Assembly (NCBI RefSeq): GCF_020524085.2
Contig: NZ_CP129016.1
Location: 2,846,001-2,910,000, forward strand
Direction of reading: 5' to 3'
Length of the DNA stretch: 64,000 nt
Source of the DNA: Halobacillus litoralis
GTDB lineage: Bacteria; Bacillota; Bacilli; Bacillales; Halobacillaceae
Within the stretch, counting starts at the first letter, position 1, and every line of letters starts with the position of its first letter. Under the pieces are notes generated by a model that was not told the DNA's origin, did no database searches, and was given only the letters and a program-made list of their open reading frames with translations. Position numbers and translations under genes: made by a program. Shown here piece after piece: positions 43,130-52,475 of the stretch.

Positions 43130-46100
43130 ATGAGCCATTTGACAGATGTAAGCATCGGTAAAATTCAGAATTTATACGCTTTTTTAAAAGATCAAGGAAA
43201 TGAAGAACAAAAAGAGAAAGTATTGGATTTATATGGAAAGTTGATCCAAGAAGAAATGATCGTCGGCTTCGCGGGGCACTTTTCAGCTGGAAAATCCACT
43301 TTGATCAATACGCTATTAGAGAATGACCTTCTCCCCTCAAGCCCCATTCCTACTAGTGCGAATATCGTTCGGTTAAAGACAGGGGACCCCTATACACTTG
43401 TCCATTTTCAAGATGGAACGGTCGTCCGATATGATGCGGATATCGATCTGGAAACGATTAAAGCGCTCTGTAAAGATGGTGAGAAAATTACAGGACTTGA
43501 AATCTCACAACCAGGACAGTCTTTGCCTCCTCATGTGTCGATCGTCGATACACCAGGAGTAGATTCCACGAATGACGCGGACCGTTTGATTACTGAATCA
43601 TCCCTTCATTTGATGGATTACATGTATTATGTGATGGACTATAACCATGTACAGTCTGAAGTGAACCTTATGTTTCTATTGGAAATGCAGCGTCGAAAAA
43701 CACCTTTTTCAGTGGTGATCAAACCAGGTGGATAAACATGTAGAAAAAGAGCTTTCTTTTGAAACCTATCAAAAAACGGTAAGAAACGCCTTCAAAAAAT
43801 GGGGCATAGCCCCTGAAGAAATCTATTTCACTTCCTTGAGAGATTATTCCCTTCCTTTCAATGAATTTCAAACGTTAAAGGAAGACTTCCGCTCCCTCTT
43901 TTCCATCTCCCAACTGGAAAGACAAGCGGAAACGCAAGTGAAATGGATTGCCGAAGAAGCGGTGATGAATTATTCGGAACTGATCGAAGGTGAGATGGCA
44001 CAGCTTCGAGAAGAAAAGGAAAATTGGGAGGGAAAGATCGATCAAAGTCCCTTCCATGTTAATGAGCTCGAACACCAGCAAGCTCTCTATGAACAAGCAG
44101 AAGCACACTTTCAGGAGAGGGTCAGCCAATTCATTTCGAATGCTTATCTCATGCCCAGCGCTCTACGTGAATATGCGGAGGCATATTTACAGTCTGTACA
44201 ACCGGACTTTAAAGTGGGAATTCTTTTCACGCAAAAGAAAACAGATGAAGAACGCTCAGCAAGGAAACATGCATTTTATAAGAAGCTTACAGAGTCAGTG
44301 GAGAAAAACCTGTACTGGCCGCTGCGGGAACGAATGCTTGAGCTGATGGAAAGCTATTCGATCAGTGACCAGCGGCTGCTCGAACATGTGCAAAAAGAGA
44401 CCTTCCATTATCCTGAGGAACGGTTGTATGCTCTTGTCGAACGTGGAGCGTCTGTCACAGGTTCTTACGTATTACGTTACACGGATGATGTGTCAAAAGA
44501 TATCCAAAAGGAAGCGCGTCGTTTCATACAAGAATGGAAGCTTTTATTCCTCGAAGCGGTCGCGGCCAATCAACAAGAAATGGTCGACCAGCATAAAGAA
44601 GTTTTTGAAGCGGCTGATAGAAAGCAGGAAATCGAAAAACGACTAGAGGTTTTAAATGAAGAAATCAAAGACTACCGTCATAACCTAGAAGAATACTTGG
44701 GAAAAGAGACCTCGGAAGAAGAGAGATTATGGATCAGTGAGAGATGGAAAGAACGACAAGAAAAGATGATTTTTAAAAGTGCTGATGAAATTCCTGCTGA
44801 AACGCCGGTCATTGAAGAGGAAGACCTCGACCCTCGTCCAGCGCCTTCTAAAAAAAAGTGGTTCTTCCATCGACCAGGCACTTCTCCGTGCAGAGGAAAC
44901 ATTGGAAAACATCCACTCACTTGAAGGTACGAAGCGGCTCTATGCTCAATTAAAGAAAAAACGAAACCGTCTGGAGGACAGACATTATACAATCGCCCTA
45001 TTCGGAGCATTCAGTGCGGGGAAATCAAGTTTTGCTAATGCCCTGCTGGGAGACCTGGTACTGCCTGTTTCTCCAAATCCGACTACAGCGACGATCAATA
45101 AAATTTCTCCATCTCATGCTGGAAAACCGGACCGCTCGATTGACGCTTATGTGAAGACAGAAGCAGAGATGCTGGAAGATTTATCTCCAATTCTTGAGGC
45201 CCTTGATCTCAGCGCTCATACTCTGGAGGATCTTCATACGAAAGCTAACCATATGAAGGAAAAAGATTGGCAGCCACTTGACCATAAGAAACACTCCTTT
45301 TTACGTGCTTTCATAGACGGTTATCCAACTATGAAACAGAATCTGGGAAGGTGCATCGATGTGTCATGGGATGATTTTTCATCGTATGTTTCTAAGGAAG
45401 AAAAATCCTGTTTCATCGAGTCTATGGAACTCTTCTATGACTGCCCGTGGACGGAAGCGGGAGTCACTCTCGTAGATACCCCTGGAGCGGACTCTGTCAA
45501 CGCACGTCATACAGATGTGAGTTTTGAATACATCAAGGATGCGGATGCCGTTTTATTTGTCACCTATTATAACCATCCATTTTCACATGCTGATCAAACG
45601 TTCCTTAAACAGCTAGGCCGTGTAAAGGATAGCTTCAGCCTTGATAAAATGTTCTTCCTCATCAATGCAGCAGATTTGGCATCATCCGATGAGGAACGGA
45701 AGCAGGTGGAAAGCTATGTGAGAGGGCAATTGAATGAGTTCCAAATACGCCACCCGAAACTTTTCTCTATATCGAGTTTACAAGCACTCGATGAGAAAAT
45801 GGATGGAAAAGATTTGAAGTCAGGCCTGCACGCTTTTGAAGAAAGCTTCCATTCTTTCCTTCACGAAGACCTCGCACAGATGATGATTCATGCGATGGAT
45901 AAGGATATTAAGAACATAAGACAAGTCCTTGAGAACTTCATCGCTGCAAGTCAGCTCAACGAACAAGAGCGCCGTGAAGAAATTGAAAAGACGAAAGAGG
46001 AATACCATCACATACGCGAGACGCTTGAGAAGAATTTCGGTCAGGGGGCGGAAGACGCTATTCATAACAAAGCGGATAAACAGATTCACTTTGTACATGA

Positions 46101-46719
46101 ACGAATGATGCTCAACTTTAATGATCTGTTCAAGCGGCACTTCAATCCAGCCACCATTCAAAACAAGGGAGATTCAAAAGAAGCATTGAAGGTTGCTCAG
46201 AAGCAGCTTCTGGATGAATTGAGTTTTGAAATGCTCCAGGAAGTGAAAGCGGTTTGTGTGCGGATGGAGAGGTTCATGGACCAGTTAGTAAATCAGTCCA
46301 AAGAAAGGATTGAAAGTGATCTTTATAAAATCCGCCCCTTCCTTCAATTGTCGATGATCGAAGAAGGAACATTCCCTCTTCCGATACTAAGTGGAAATGT
46401 TGACATTGGAGAAAAAGAAAAAGCTGGCTTGCGAAAATTTTTCAGAAACCCAAAAGCTTTCTTTGAACGAAATGAGAAAGAAGAGATGAGGGAATCCATG
46501 GCAGCTCTTCTTTCTCCGGAGCTGAAAGCGCAATTGGAAACACTTGAATCACTGGTTATTGACCATTATACAGAGTTGTGGCAGAGAAGGTATGCGGAAT
46601 GTATGAACATTTGGAAAGAGGATGTGTCAGACCATTTCACTCAACTTCAATCTCACCTTGAACGACCAGAAAACACAAAAGACTTGGAAAAGATCCTATC
46701 TCAAATTCCTAAGTTCTAA
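43130..46719 (+). pseudogene. dynA: Double dynamin-like GTPase DynA with two +1 frameshifts
   Basis: Bacterial dynamin that fuses and protects membranes. The gene spans 3590 nt. Removing one base from AAA at 43721-43723 (restoring VVINQVDKHVEKELSF) and one A from the eight-A run at 44850-44857 (restoring PSKKSGSSIDQALL) gives 1195 residues, against about 1193 in B. subtilis. Two GTPase domains are then present: GHFSAGKSTLINTLL near residue 50 with VDTPGVDS, and GAFSAGKSSFANALLGD near 625 with VDTPGADS. Long helical stalks follow each. ATG 43130 has AAAGGAG. As written, translation stops shortly after the first GTPase core. Confidence 0.9.
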
Positions 46720-46873
46720 TTTACTAAACCAACACATAAGGTAATACATCAGCTTCCCCTTTTCTAAGGATTTCTTCCTCCTCCTCGGAAAGGGGGATTT
46801 GTTTTGCTGAAAAACTCTGGTATAAGAAGACAGCGGAAGCCATAAGTATAGACAGAAAGGTAGGTGTTATTCA

Positions 46874-47371
46874 GTGTATATCCAAAACGGTCCCTATAGA
46901 CAAACGTATGCTTCTGAAACAGCGCAAGCGAAATTTTTGAGTAGTCCACTTGCTCCCAACTTGAAAGGGACCATCCAATTTTACCAAATGCCCTACGGCG
47001 TCGAGGTTTTTGTACAGGTAGAGGGCCTGCCTGATTTCAACAAGCCAAAAAACGGAAAGCAGATTGGACCTCATGGGTTTCACATCCATGAAAAAGGGGT
47101 GTGTGAAATCGGGGACGGCAAGGATCCTTTCGCATCTGCAGGTGGACACTGGAATCCAGATGAGCAGCCCCACGGGAATCATGCGGGAGACTTCCCCGTT
47201 TTGTTTTCCAATCAAGGAAGAGCACGGATGATATTTTTCACTGATCGGTTCAAAGTGAGTGACATCATTGGCAAATCTGTAATCATCCATGAAGGACCTG
47301 ATGACTACCAGTCCCAGCCTAGCGGCAATGCAGGGAAAAGAATCGCTTGTGCTATTATTGAAAGATCTTGA
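46874..47371 (+). CDS. sodC: Cu/Zn superoxide dismutase, no signal peptide
   Basis: Converts superoxide to peroxide and oxygen. The metal sites are complete: HGFHIHEKGVC, GGHWNPDEQPHGNHAGDFP and SVIIHEGPDDY; Cys residues in GVCE and IACAI can form the usual disulfide, and the late Arg of GNAGKRIACAI guides substrate. The 165-residue protein starts at GTG 46874 with AAAGGTAGGTG upstream. The upstream in-frame codons back to a stop (MYIQNG is preceded by KGRCYS) are not hydrophobic, so no export signal or lipobox is present, unlike B. subtilis YojM. Confidence 0.88.
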   Translation: MYIQNGPYRQTYASETAQAKFLSSPLAPNLKGTIQFYQMPYGVEVFVQVEGLPDFNKPKNGKQIGPHGFHIHEKGVCEIGDGKDPFASAGGHWNPDEQPHGNHAGDFPVLFSNQGRARMIFFTDRFKVSDIIGKSVIIHEGPDDYQSQPSGNAGKRIACAIIERS

Positions 47372-47441
47372 CGGAATGGAATAATTCACCTTCTCCACGT
47401 ATATACTAGTCGTGTAACGTTAATAGCACAGCACGCTCTGC

Positions 47442-47470
47442 TTGACTTCACCGGTGAGTCATAGTATAGT
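47442..47470 (+). promoter_or_regulatory. Promoter of the second cold-shock gene
   Basis: TTGACT (47442-47447), a 17-bp spacer, TATAGT (47465-47470). The predicted leader is about 150 nt. Confidence 0.75.
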
Positions 47471-47515
47471 GTATAAAAGGATAAAATTTACCAATATTCA
47501 GAAGTTCGCACTTCC

Positions 47516-47580
47516 AATCACCTATTATAAAGAGTGATCAATCCTTATTGGTACTTTTTATAATATGTGATTTTTTCTTT
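47516..47580 (+). promoter_or_regulatory. Terminator-like hairpin in the second csp leader (putative attenuator)
   Basis: AATCACcTATTATAAAgA pairs with TTTTTATAATAtGTGATT around an inner CAAT-cctt-ATTG stem, followed by TTTTTTCTTT at 47571-47580. It ends about 48 nt before the csp start codon, so it must be passed for expression. Confidence 0.72.
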
Positions 47581-47627
47581 ATTGCAAAACGCATATTAAT
47601 TTTTGAAACATTGGAGGATCCATCCCT

Positions 47628-47828
47628 ATGAAAACAGGTACAGTGAAGTGGTTTAACGCGGAAAAAGGTTTTGGTTTTATCGAGGTTGAAGGTGAAGATG
47701 ATGTATTTGTACACTTCAGCGCGATCAACGAAGAAGGCTTCAAGTCTCTAGAGGAAGGTCAAGCTGTAGAGTTTGAAGTGACAGAAGGCAATCGCGGACC
47801 ACAAGCTGCAAACGTCACGAAACTATAA
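47628..47828 (+). CDS. Cold-shock protein (CspA/CspB family), copy 2
   Basis: A 66-residue cold-shock-domain protein with [14 protein letters not shown]1 KGFGFIEV and RNP2 VFVHFSAI; it differs from copy 1 at about a dozen positions. TTGGAGG precedes the ATG. The layout of promoter, ~150-nt leader and terminator-like hairpin is the same as for copy 1, although the leader sequences differ. The next gene encodes the cold-inducible protein YdjO. Confidence 0.96.
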   Translation: MKTGTVKWFNAEKGFGFIEVEGEDDVFVHFSAINEEGFKSLEEGQAVEFEVTEGNRGPQAANVTKL

Positions 47829-47839
47829 TAAAAAATAGA

Positions 47840-47870
47840 AAGAGACTGGCTTTTGAAGGTCAGTCTCTTT
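47840..47870 (+). terminator. Terminator after csp copy 2
   Basis: AAAGAGACTG-gcttttgaagg-TCAGTCTCTTT followed by TA-rich DNA. Confidence 0.75.
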
Positions 47871-47904
47871 TATATCATGACATTCTAAAGGGGGGGCTAC
47901 GCCG

Positions 47905-48117
47905 ATGGCTTTCGGAAAGAAAAATCAGGCAGAGATCAAAGAAGAAGATACGAAGATTTGGGTTTGTACGTCCGAAGACTGCAACTGCTGGATGAGAGAT
48001 AACTTCAGAACGAATGATAACAAGAAGTGTCCCATGTGCGGAAGTGATATGGAAGAAGAAAACAAAGTGCTTCAAGTTGTCGAAAATAATAGTTTATACT
48101 ATAAATCAGAGTCTTAA
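47905..48117 (+). CDS. ydjO: Cold-inducible protein YdjO
   Basis: A 70-residue protein with a probable zinc ribbon: VCTSEDCNCWMRDNF and KKCPMCGSDM supply the cysteines. The pattern WxCxxxDCxxWxRxNF...CPxCGSxM matches the YdjO family. AAAGGGGGGG precedes the ATG. It lies 76 bp after a cold-shock gene, which fits cold induction. Confidence 0.82.
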   Translation: MAFGKKNQAEIKEEDTKIWVCTSEDCNCWMRDNFRTNDNKKCPMCGSDMEEENKVLQVVENNSLYYKSES

Positions 48118-48120
48118 AGA

Positions 48121-48154
48121 AAAAAGCGGTTGCTTATCAGGCAATCGCTTTTTC
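48121..48154 (+). terminator. Terminator after ydjO
   Basis: AAAAAGCGGTTGC-ttatcag-GCAATCGCTTTTT. Confidence 0.85.
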
Positions 48155-48177
48155 TTATATCTAAGGGAGGGGAAACC

Positions 48178-49518
48178 ATGGATCAAAAAATAAAGCAGAT
48201 GCGTGAAACCAAACAGAGCTTAAGAAAGATTTCACTTTCTACTGTTTTGGATAAATTTGATGGGGATTTAATGGCATTATCTGAAAAAGAAAGAAAGAAG
48301 AAGTATAACAAAATGAAAGCTGATCCTTACAGCTTTTTTAGAGGAAGTGCCTACTTGTTCTTTCATGATACCACAGAGCTTCCCTTTACCTTTCATACAC
48401 CCGCGGACAAACCGACATGGCTCATGGGAGATTTGCATTTCAACAACTTCAGTGTCTTTCAAAACGAAAACAAAGAGATTGTCTTCGATGTGGACGACTT
48501 CGATGAAGGTTATCTAGGTTCATATCTATACGACGTCCTACGCATGGTCGTTAGTATACGTTTAATGATGCAGTCCCTTTCGTATGATGATGAAGCCAAG
48601 GAAGAGATGGTTCATCGATACTTGAAGACGTACGTGAAGCAAATAGAAGCTTACCATCATCGAGAATTGAGCCCGGAGAAAGTTCAATTTACGAAAGAGT
48701 CCACAAAAGGTCCTGTCAAAAAGGCCATTAAAAAAGCGGAGCAAAGAAGTTTGTCACACGAACTGGAAAAGCAGACGATGATCAATCACGAGTCCATACG
48801 TTCTTTTGATATCGGGAAAGACAAGCTGTCTTCCGTTTCTAAACACGAGAAACGATTGTTAGAAAGAGCGTGGGAAGAGTATTATCAATCCTTGGAAGAA
48901 AAGAACAAGAAAGCGAAGGACTATTACCGCATCAAGGATGTGGTAAAAAAGACTGGAGCGGGAATCGGCTCGACCGGCTTGAAGAGGTATTACATTCTTA
49001 TTGAAGGTGCGTCTCACGAAGCTCATGAGGATGATATCATCCTTGAAGCAAAAGAAGCGCGAACTCCTATCCCTGCTTATTTCTTTCCCTATGATGAAAA
49101 GTTCTGGAACGATCATAAACATCAGGGAAGAAGAGTCATTCACACTCAGCGGGCGATGCACCACCTCTCCGATCCATTTCTCGGCTACTTTACTATGGAA
49201 GGGAAAGAATTTTACGTGAGGGAACGATCGCCTTTTTCCAAGGATGTTAAAGAAAAGCATCTAAGTGATCTTAAGTCTGTCAAAAAGACGGTAAAGACCA
49301 TGGCAAAAGTGAGTGCAAAAATCCATGCGAGAGCGGATGTGGATATTGACGAAGGAATGCTCGACTATCATAGTGAAGACAGCATTATGGAAGCGATCGG
49401 GACAGAGAAAAAGAGGTTCCGACAGCAGCTCAGTTTGTGGGCTCATCATTATGAAAGAAAGGTATTTGAAGATTATGATCTGTTTCTTGAGTGGGGAAAC
49501 GAGCGTGGATATTTTTAA
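48178..49518 (+). CDS. DUF2252 family protein
   Basis: A 446-residue cytosolic protein of the DUF2252 family, which has a kinase-like (aminoglycoside phosphotransferase-type) fold. Conserved blocks: RMKADPYSFFRGSAYLFF-like segment near residue 50, WLMGDLHFNNFSVFQ, IVFDVDDFDEGYLGSYLYDVLRM (metal-binding Asp), TGAGIGSTGLKRYYIL and the late KVSAKIHARAD. The substrate is unknown. ATG 48178 has GGGAGGGG upstream; earlier starts lie in the terminator. Confidence 0.83.
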   Translation: MDQKIKQMRETKQSLRKISLSTVLDKFDGDLMALSEKERKKKYNKMKADPYSFFRGSAYLFFHDTTELPFTFHTPADKPTWLMGDLHFNNFSVFQNENKEIVFDVDDFDEGYLGSYLYDVLRMVVSIRLMMQSLSYDDEAKEEMVHRYLKTYVKQIEAYHHRELSPEKVQFTKESTKGPVKKAIKKAEQRSLSHELEKQTMINHESIRSFDIGKDKLSSVSKHEKRLLERAWEEYYQSLEEKNKKAKDYYRIKDVVKKTGAGIGSTGLKRYYILIEGASHEAHEDDIILEAKEARTPIPAYFFPYDEKFWNDHKHQGRRVIHTQRAMHHLSDPFLGYFTMEGKEFYVRERSPFSKDVKEKHLSDLKSVKKTVKTMAKVSAKIHARADVDIDEGMLDYHSEDSIMEAIGTEKKRFRQQLSLWAHHYERKVFEDYDLFLEWGNERGYF

Positions 49519-49599
49519 TATTGACGACGGCTATCATACAACGCTCAAGAATGATATAATTTCTATGTTATAGAAACGAGAGTACTGGAGGATTATCAC

Positions 49600-51216
49600 A
49601 TGTTAACAGTAAACAATGTAAGTCTTCGATTCGGCGACCAAAAGTTGTTTGAAGACGTAAATATAAAATTCACCCCGGGCAATTGCTATGGACTGATTGG
49701 TGCGAACGGGGCAGGGAAATCTACATTCTTAAAAATTTTGAGTGGTGAGATCGAGGCACAAACGGGTGATGTAAGCTTGAAGAAAGATCAACGTTTGGCC
49801 GTTTTGAAACAGAACCATTTCGAATATGATGAATACCAAGTGCTTGAAACCGTCATTATGGGGCATACCCGTTTATATGAAGTGATGAAGGAAAAAGACG
49901 CGATCTATATGAAAGGCGATTTTTCTGAAGAAGACGGCATGCGCGCAGCGGAACTTGAAGGAGAATTCGCTGAAATGAATGGATGGGAAGCGGATTCCGA
50001 CGCCGCCCGTCTATTGAAAGGCTTAGGCATTGGCGAAGACCTTCATGATAAGAAAATGAGTGAACTGCAAGGATCAGAGAAAGTGAAGATTCTCCTTGCA
50101 CAAGCGCTTTTCGGAAATCCGGATGTCCTTCTTCTCGATGAGCCTACCAACCACCTGGACATTAAAGCGATCCAATGGTTGGAAGACTTCTTGATCGATT
50201 TTGAGAATACAGTTATTGTGGTTTCCCACGACCGTCACTTCCTGAACAATGTCTGTACACATATTGCGGACCTTGACTTTGGAAAAATCCAGGTTTATGT
50301 CGGAAACTATGACTTCTGGTATGAGTCCAGTCAATTAGCACAGAAAATGGCTGCCGAACAGAATAAGAAAAAAGAAGAGAAGATTAAGGATTTGAAAGAG
50401 TTCATTGCACGTTTCAGTGCCAACGCCTCCAAATCCAAACAAGCAACTTCCCGTAAGAAACTACTCGATAAAATCACGTTGGATGATATTCAACCATCTT
50501 CCAGAAAGTATCCTTATATCGCATTCAATGCGGAACGTGAAATCGGTAATGACTTGCTGACAGTTGAAAACCTTTCGAAAACGGTAGATGGTGAGAAAGT
50601 ATTGGACAACGTCAGCTTTACCCTTAATAAAGACGATAAAGTGGCCCTTGTGGGATCAAACGAAGTAGCGAAAACGACTCTTTTCCAAATCCTTATGGGT
50701 GAGGTTGAGCCGGACGAGGGAACCTATAAATGGGGTGTAACGACATCGCAAAGCTACTTCCCTAAAGACAACTCGGAATTCTTCGAAGGTTCGAATTTGA
50801 ATCTTGTCGAGTGGCTTCGTCAGTATTCACCAGAAGATGAAACAGAAACGTTCCTGCGCAGCTTCCTTGGACGTATGCTGTTCTCTGGAGAAGAAGCGCT
50901 TAAGAAAGCGAATGTCCTTTCAGGTGGAGAGAAAGTGCGTTGCATGCTTTCTAAAATGATGCTTTCTCAAGCAAACGTTCTTCTTTTGGATGAACCGACC
51001 AACCACCTCGACCTGGAGTCCATCACATCCTTGAACAAAGGATTGATTAATTTCAAAGGTTCGGTCATTTTTGCTTCCCACGACCATGAATTCATTCAGA
51101 CCATTGCTAATCGTATTATTGAAATTACGCCTAATGGTAAGATTGTCAATAAAGAAATGACGTATGATGAGTTCTTGAATGACCCGGAAGTTCAAAAGCA
51201 AGTAGCAGCTAAATAA
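49600..51216 (+). CDS. ABC-F family ATPase (YkpA/YbiT-like)
   Basis: A 538-residue soluble twin ABC protein of the ribosome-binding ABC-F group. Domain 1: GANGAGKSTFLK near residue 35, an LQGSEKVK signature, LLDEPTNHLD near residue 182. The linker is Lys-rich and helical. Domain 2: GSNEVAKTTLF (a Walker A with Ala instead of the last Gly), VLSGGEKVRCMLSKMML, LLDEPTNHLDLES. The altered second Walker A may be normal for this subgroup. GGAGG precedes the ATG. Confidence 0.92.
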   Translation: MLTVNNVSLRFGDQKLFEDVNIKFTPGNCYGLIGANGAGKSTFLKILSGEIEAQTGDVSLKKDQRLAVLKQNHFEYDEYQVLETVIMGHTRLYEVMKEKDAIYMKGDFSEEDGMRAAELEGEFAEMNGWEADSDAARLLKGLGIGEDLHDKKMSELQGSEKVKILLAQALFGNPDVLLLDEPTNHLDIKAIQWLEDFLIDFENTVIVVSHDRHFLNNVCTHIADLDFGKIQVYVGNYDFWYESSQLAQKMAAEQNKKKEEKIKDLKEFIARFSANASKSKQATSRKKLLDKITLDDIQPSSRKYPYIAFNAEREIGNDLLTVENLSKTVDGEKVLDNVSFTLNKDDKVALVGSNEVAKTTLFQILMGEVEPDEGTYKWGVTTSQSYFPKDNSEFFEGSNLNLVEWLRQYSPEDETETFLRSFLGRMLFSGEEALKKANVLSGGEKVRCMLSKMMLSQANVLLLDEPTNHLDLESITSLNKGLINFKGSVIFASHDHEFIQTIANRIIEITPNGKIVNKEMTYDEFLNDPEVQKQVAAK

Positions 51217-51225
51217 GGATGAGAC

Positions 51226-51260
51226 AAAAGCACAGATCCCAGTGGATCTGTGCTTTTTTT
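51226..51260 (+). terminator. Terminator after the ABC-F gene
   Basis: AAAAGCACAGATCC-cagt-GGATCTGTGCTTTTTTT. Confidence 0.9.
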
Positions 51261-51395
51261 CGCTAGAATATGTTTTTTTCTATCATTTTCGGGTAAAAAA
51301 ATCTATGAATAGGCAAACCTCCGCTTTGTTGAATGATGACGAAGGGTAGCAGAAGAAGGGCATTTATGACCGTTTCGCGGTGCAAATGCTCCTTT

Positions 51396-51412
51396 TGTAA
51401 TGGCTGTGAAAT
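51396..51412 (+). promoter_or_regulatory. Candidate WalR box upstream of the LysM/3D gene
   Basis: TGTAAT-ggctg-TGAAAT matches the WalR direct repeat TGTWAH-N5-TGTWAH at 11 of 12 positions. B. subtilis yocH, the likely counterpart of the next gene, is a known WalR target. The remaining 280 bp of this gap shows nothing else I can name. Confidence 0.4.
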
Positions 51413-51544
51413 ATGGATGTTATGTTTGCAACTAAACTGTTGCTTGTTTGTTCTTAATTTATTCTGAGATTCTGTTAATCTTGTAATTGTGAATGGATCA
51501 CCTAAATACATAGGGATCGATCAATCAAGAGGAGGCAGAATTTC

Positions 51545-52351
51545 ATGAAAAAAACTGTATTTTCTGTTGTAGCAACTGTCGCATTAACGGGAGCATTCGC
51601 CACTTCGGTAAGTGCCCACGAAACGGAATATAAAATCAATCAGGGGGACACTCTTTGGGGAATCTCTCAAAAATATGACGTCAGCGTCCAAGATCTAAAA
51701 ACATGGAATGGTTTAAATTCAAACATCATCTATCCAAATCAAACGTTAAAAGTAGCAAACGAGTCTAAATCCAGTACACCTTCATCTACTACGTCTTCCA
51801 ACACATCCACTTATACAGTGAAGTCTGGAGACACGTTGTACGCCATTTCTCAAAAATTTAATATTTCAGTTGATCAGCTGATGGCGTGGAACAACCTGAC
51901 TTCCACCCTCATTTATCCTGGCGAACAGTTTAAAGTTGATGGACAGGCTGTGCAAACATCTGCTCCAAGTTCCAATAGCAGCTCTAGTAATAGTTCCAGC
52001 AACAGCACATCAACAGCAACTCAAACCAGCACAAGTCAAGACACAAGTAACGATGTGGTCAAAGAGTTTACGGCTGAAGCTACTGCCTATACTGCATTTT
52101 GCACAGGATGCAGCGGTGTAACAGCAACTGGAATTGACCTGCGTGCAAATCCTGACCAAAAAGTGATTGCCGTAGATCCGAACGTCATCCCACTTGGTTC
52201 TAAAGTTTATGTCGAAGGGTACGGAACAGCAATTGCTGGAGATACCGGGGGTGCCATTAACGGCAACCGTATCGATATCTTCATGCCTTCCCGTGAGGAT
52301 GCTCTTGCCTTTGGTAGACAAACCGTTAAAGTTCAAGTACTGGCTGACTAA
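51545..52351 (+). CDS. LysM and 3D-domain cell-wall protein (YocH-like)
   Basis: A 268-residue secreted protein: signal peptide to about residue 24 (ending SVSAHE), LysM 1 at about 29-71 (YKINQGDTLWGISQKYDVS), LysM 2 at about 90-131 (YTVKSGDTLYAISQKFNIS), a Ser/Asn/Thr-rich linker, and a C-terminal 3D domain with the catalytic Asp motif AGDTGGAINGNRIDIFM. LysM binds peptidoglycan, and 3D domains act as muralytic double-psi barrels. AGAGGAGG precedes the ATG. Confidence 0.93.
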   Translation: MKKTVFSVVATVALTGAFATSVSAHETEYKINQGDTLWGISQKYDVSVQDLKTWNGLNSNIIYPNQTLKVANESKSSTPSSTTSSNTSTYTVKSGDTLYAISQKFNISVDQLMAWNNLTSTLIYPGEQFKVDGQAVQTSAPSSNSSSSNSSSNSTSTATQTSTSQDTSNDVVKEFTAEATAYTAFCTGCSGVTATGIDLRANPDQKVIAVDPNVIPLGSKVYVEGYGTAIAGDTGGAINGNRIDIFMPSREDALAFGRQTVKVQVLAD

Positions 52352-52365
52352 TTTGATAAGATTTA

Positions 52366-52402
52366 AAACTCCTTTCTGTAAATGCAGAAAGGAGTTTTTT
52401 TA
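52366..52402 (+). terminator. Terminator after the LysM/3D gene
   Basis: AAACTCCTTTCTG-taaatg-CAGAAAGGAGTTTTTTT. Confidence 0.9.
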
Positions 52403-52475
52403 TGCGGTTTATTTTGAGTTTCAACCACTTATTGATAGACTAAAGACAATTGTAATAAGAAGGGAGAAGGTATGG

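Noticed and set aside
43708..43745. Programmed frameshift in dynA
   Set aside because: No slippery heptamer with a downstream stem is evident, and the second break also needs repair; a one-base insertion error or mutation is simpler.
51470..51490. Second WalR box near TGTTAATCTTGTAAT
   Set aside because: The half-sites are spaced 9 bp apart, not the required 11.
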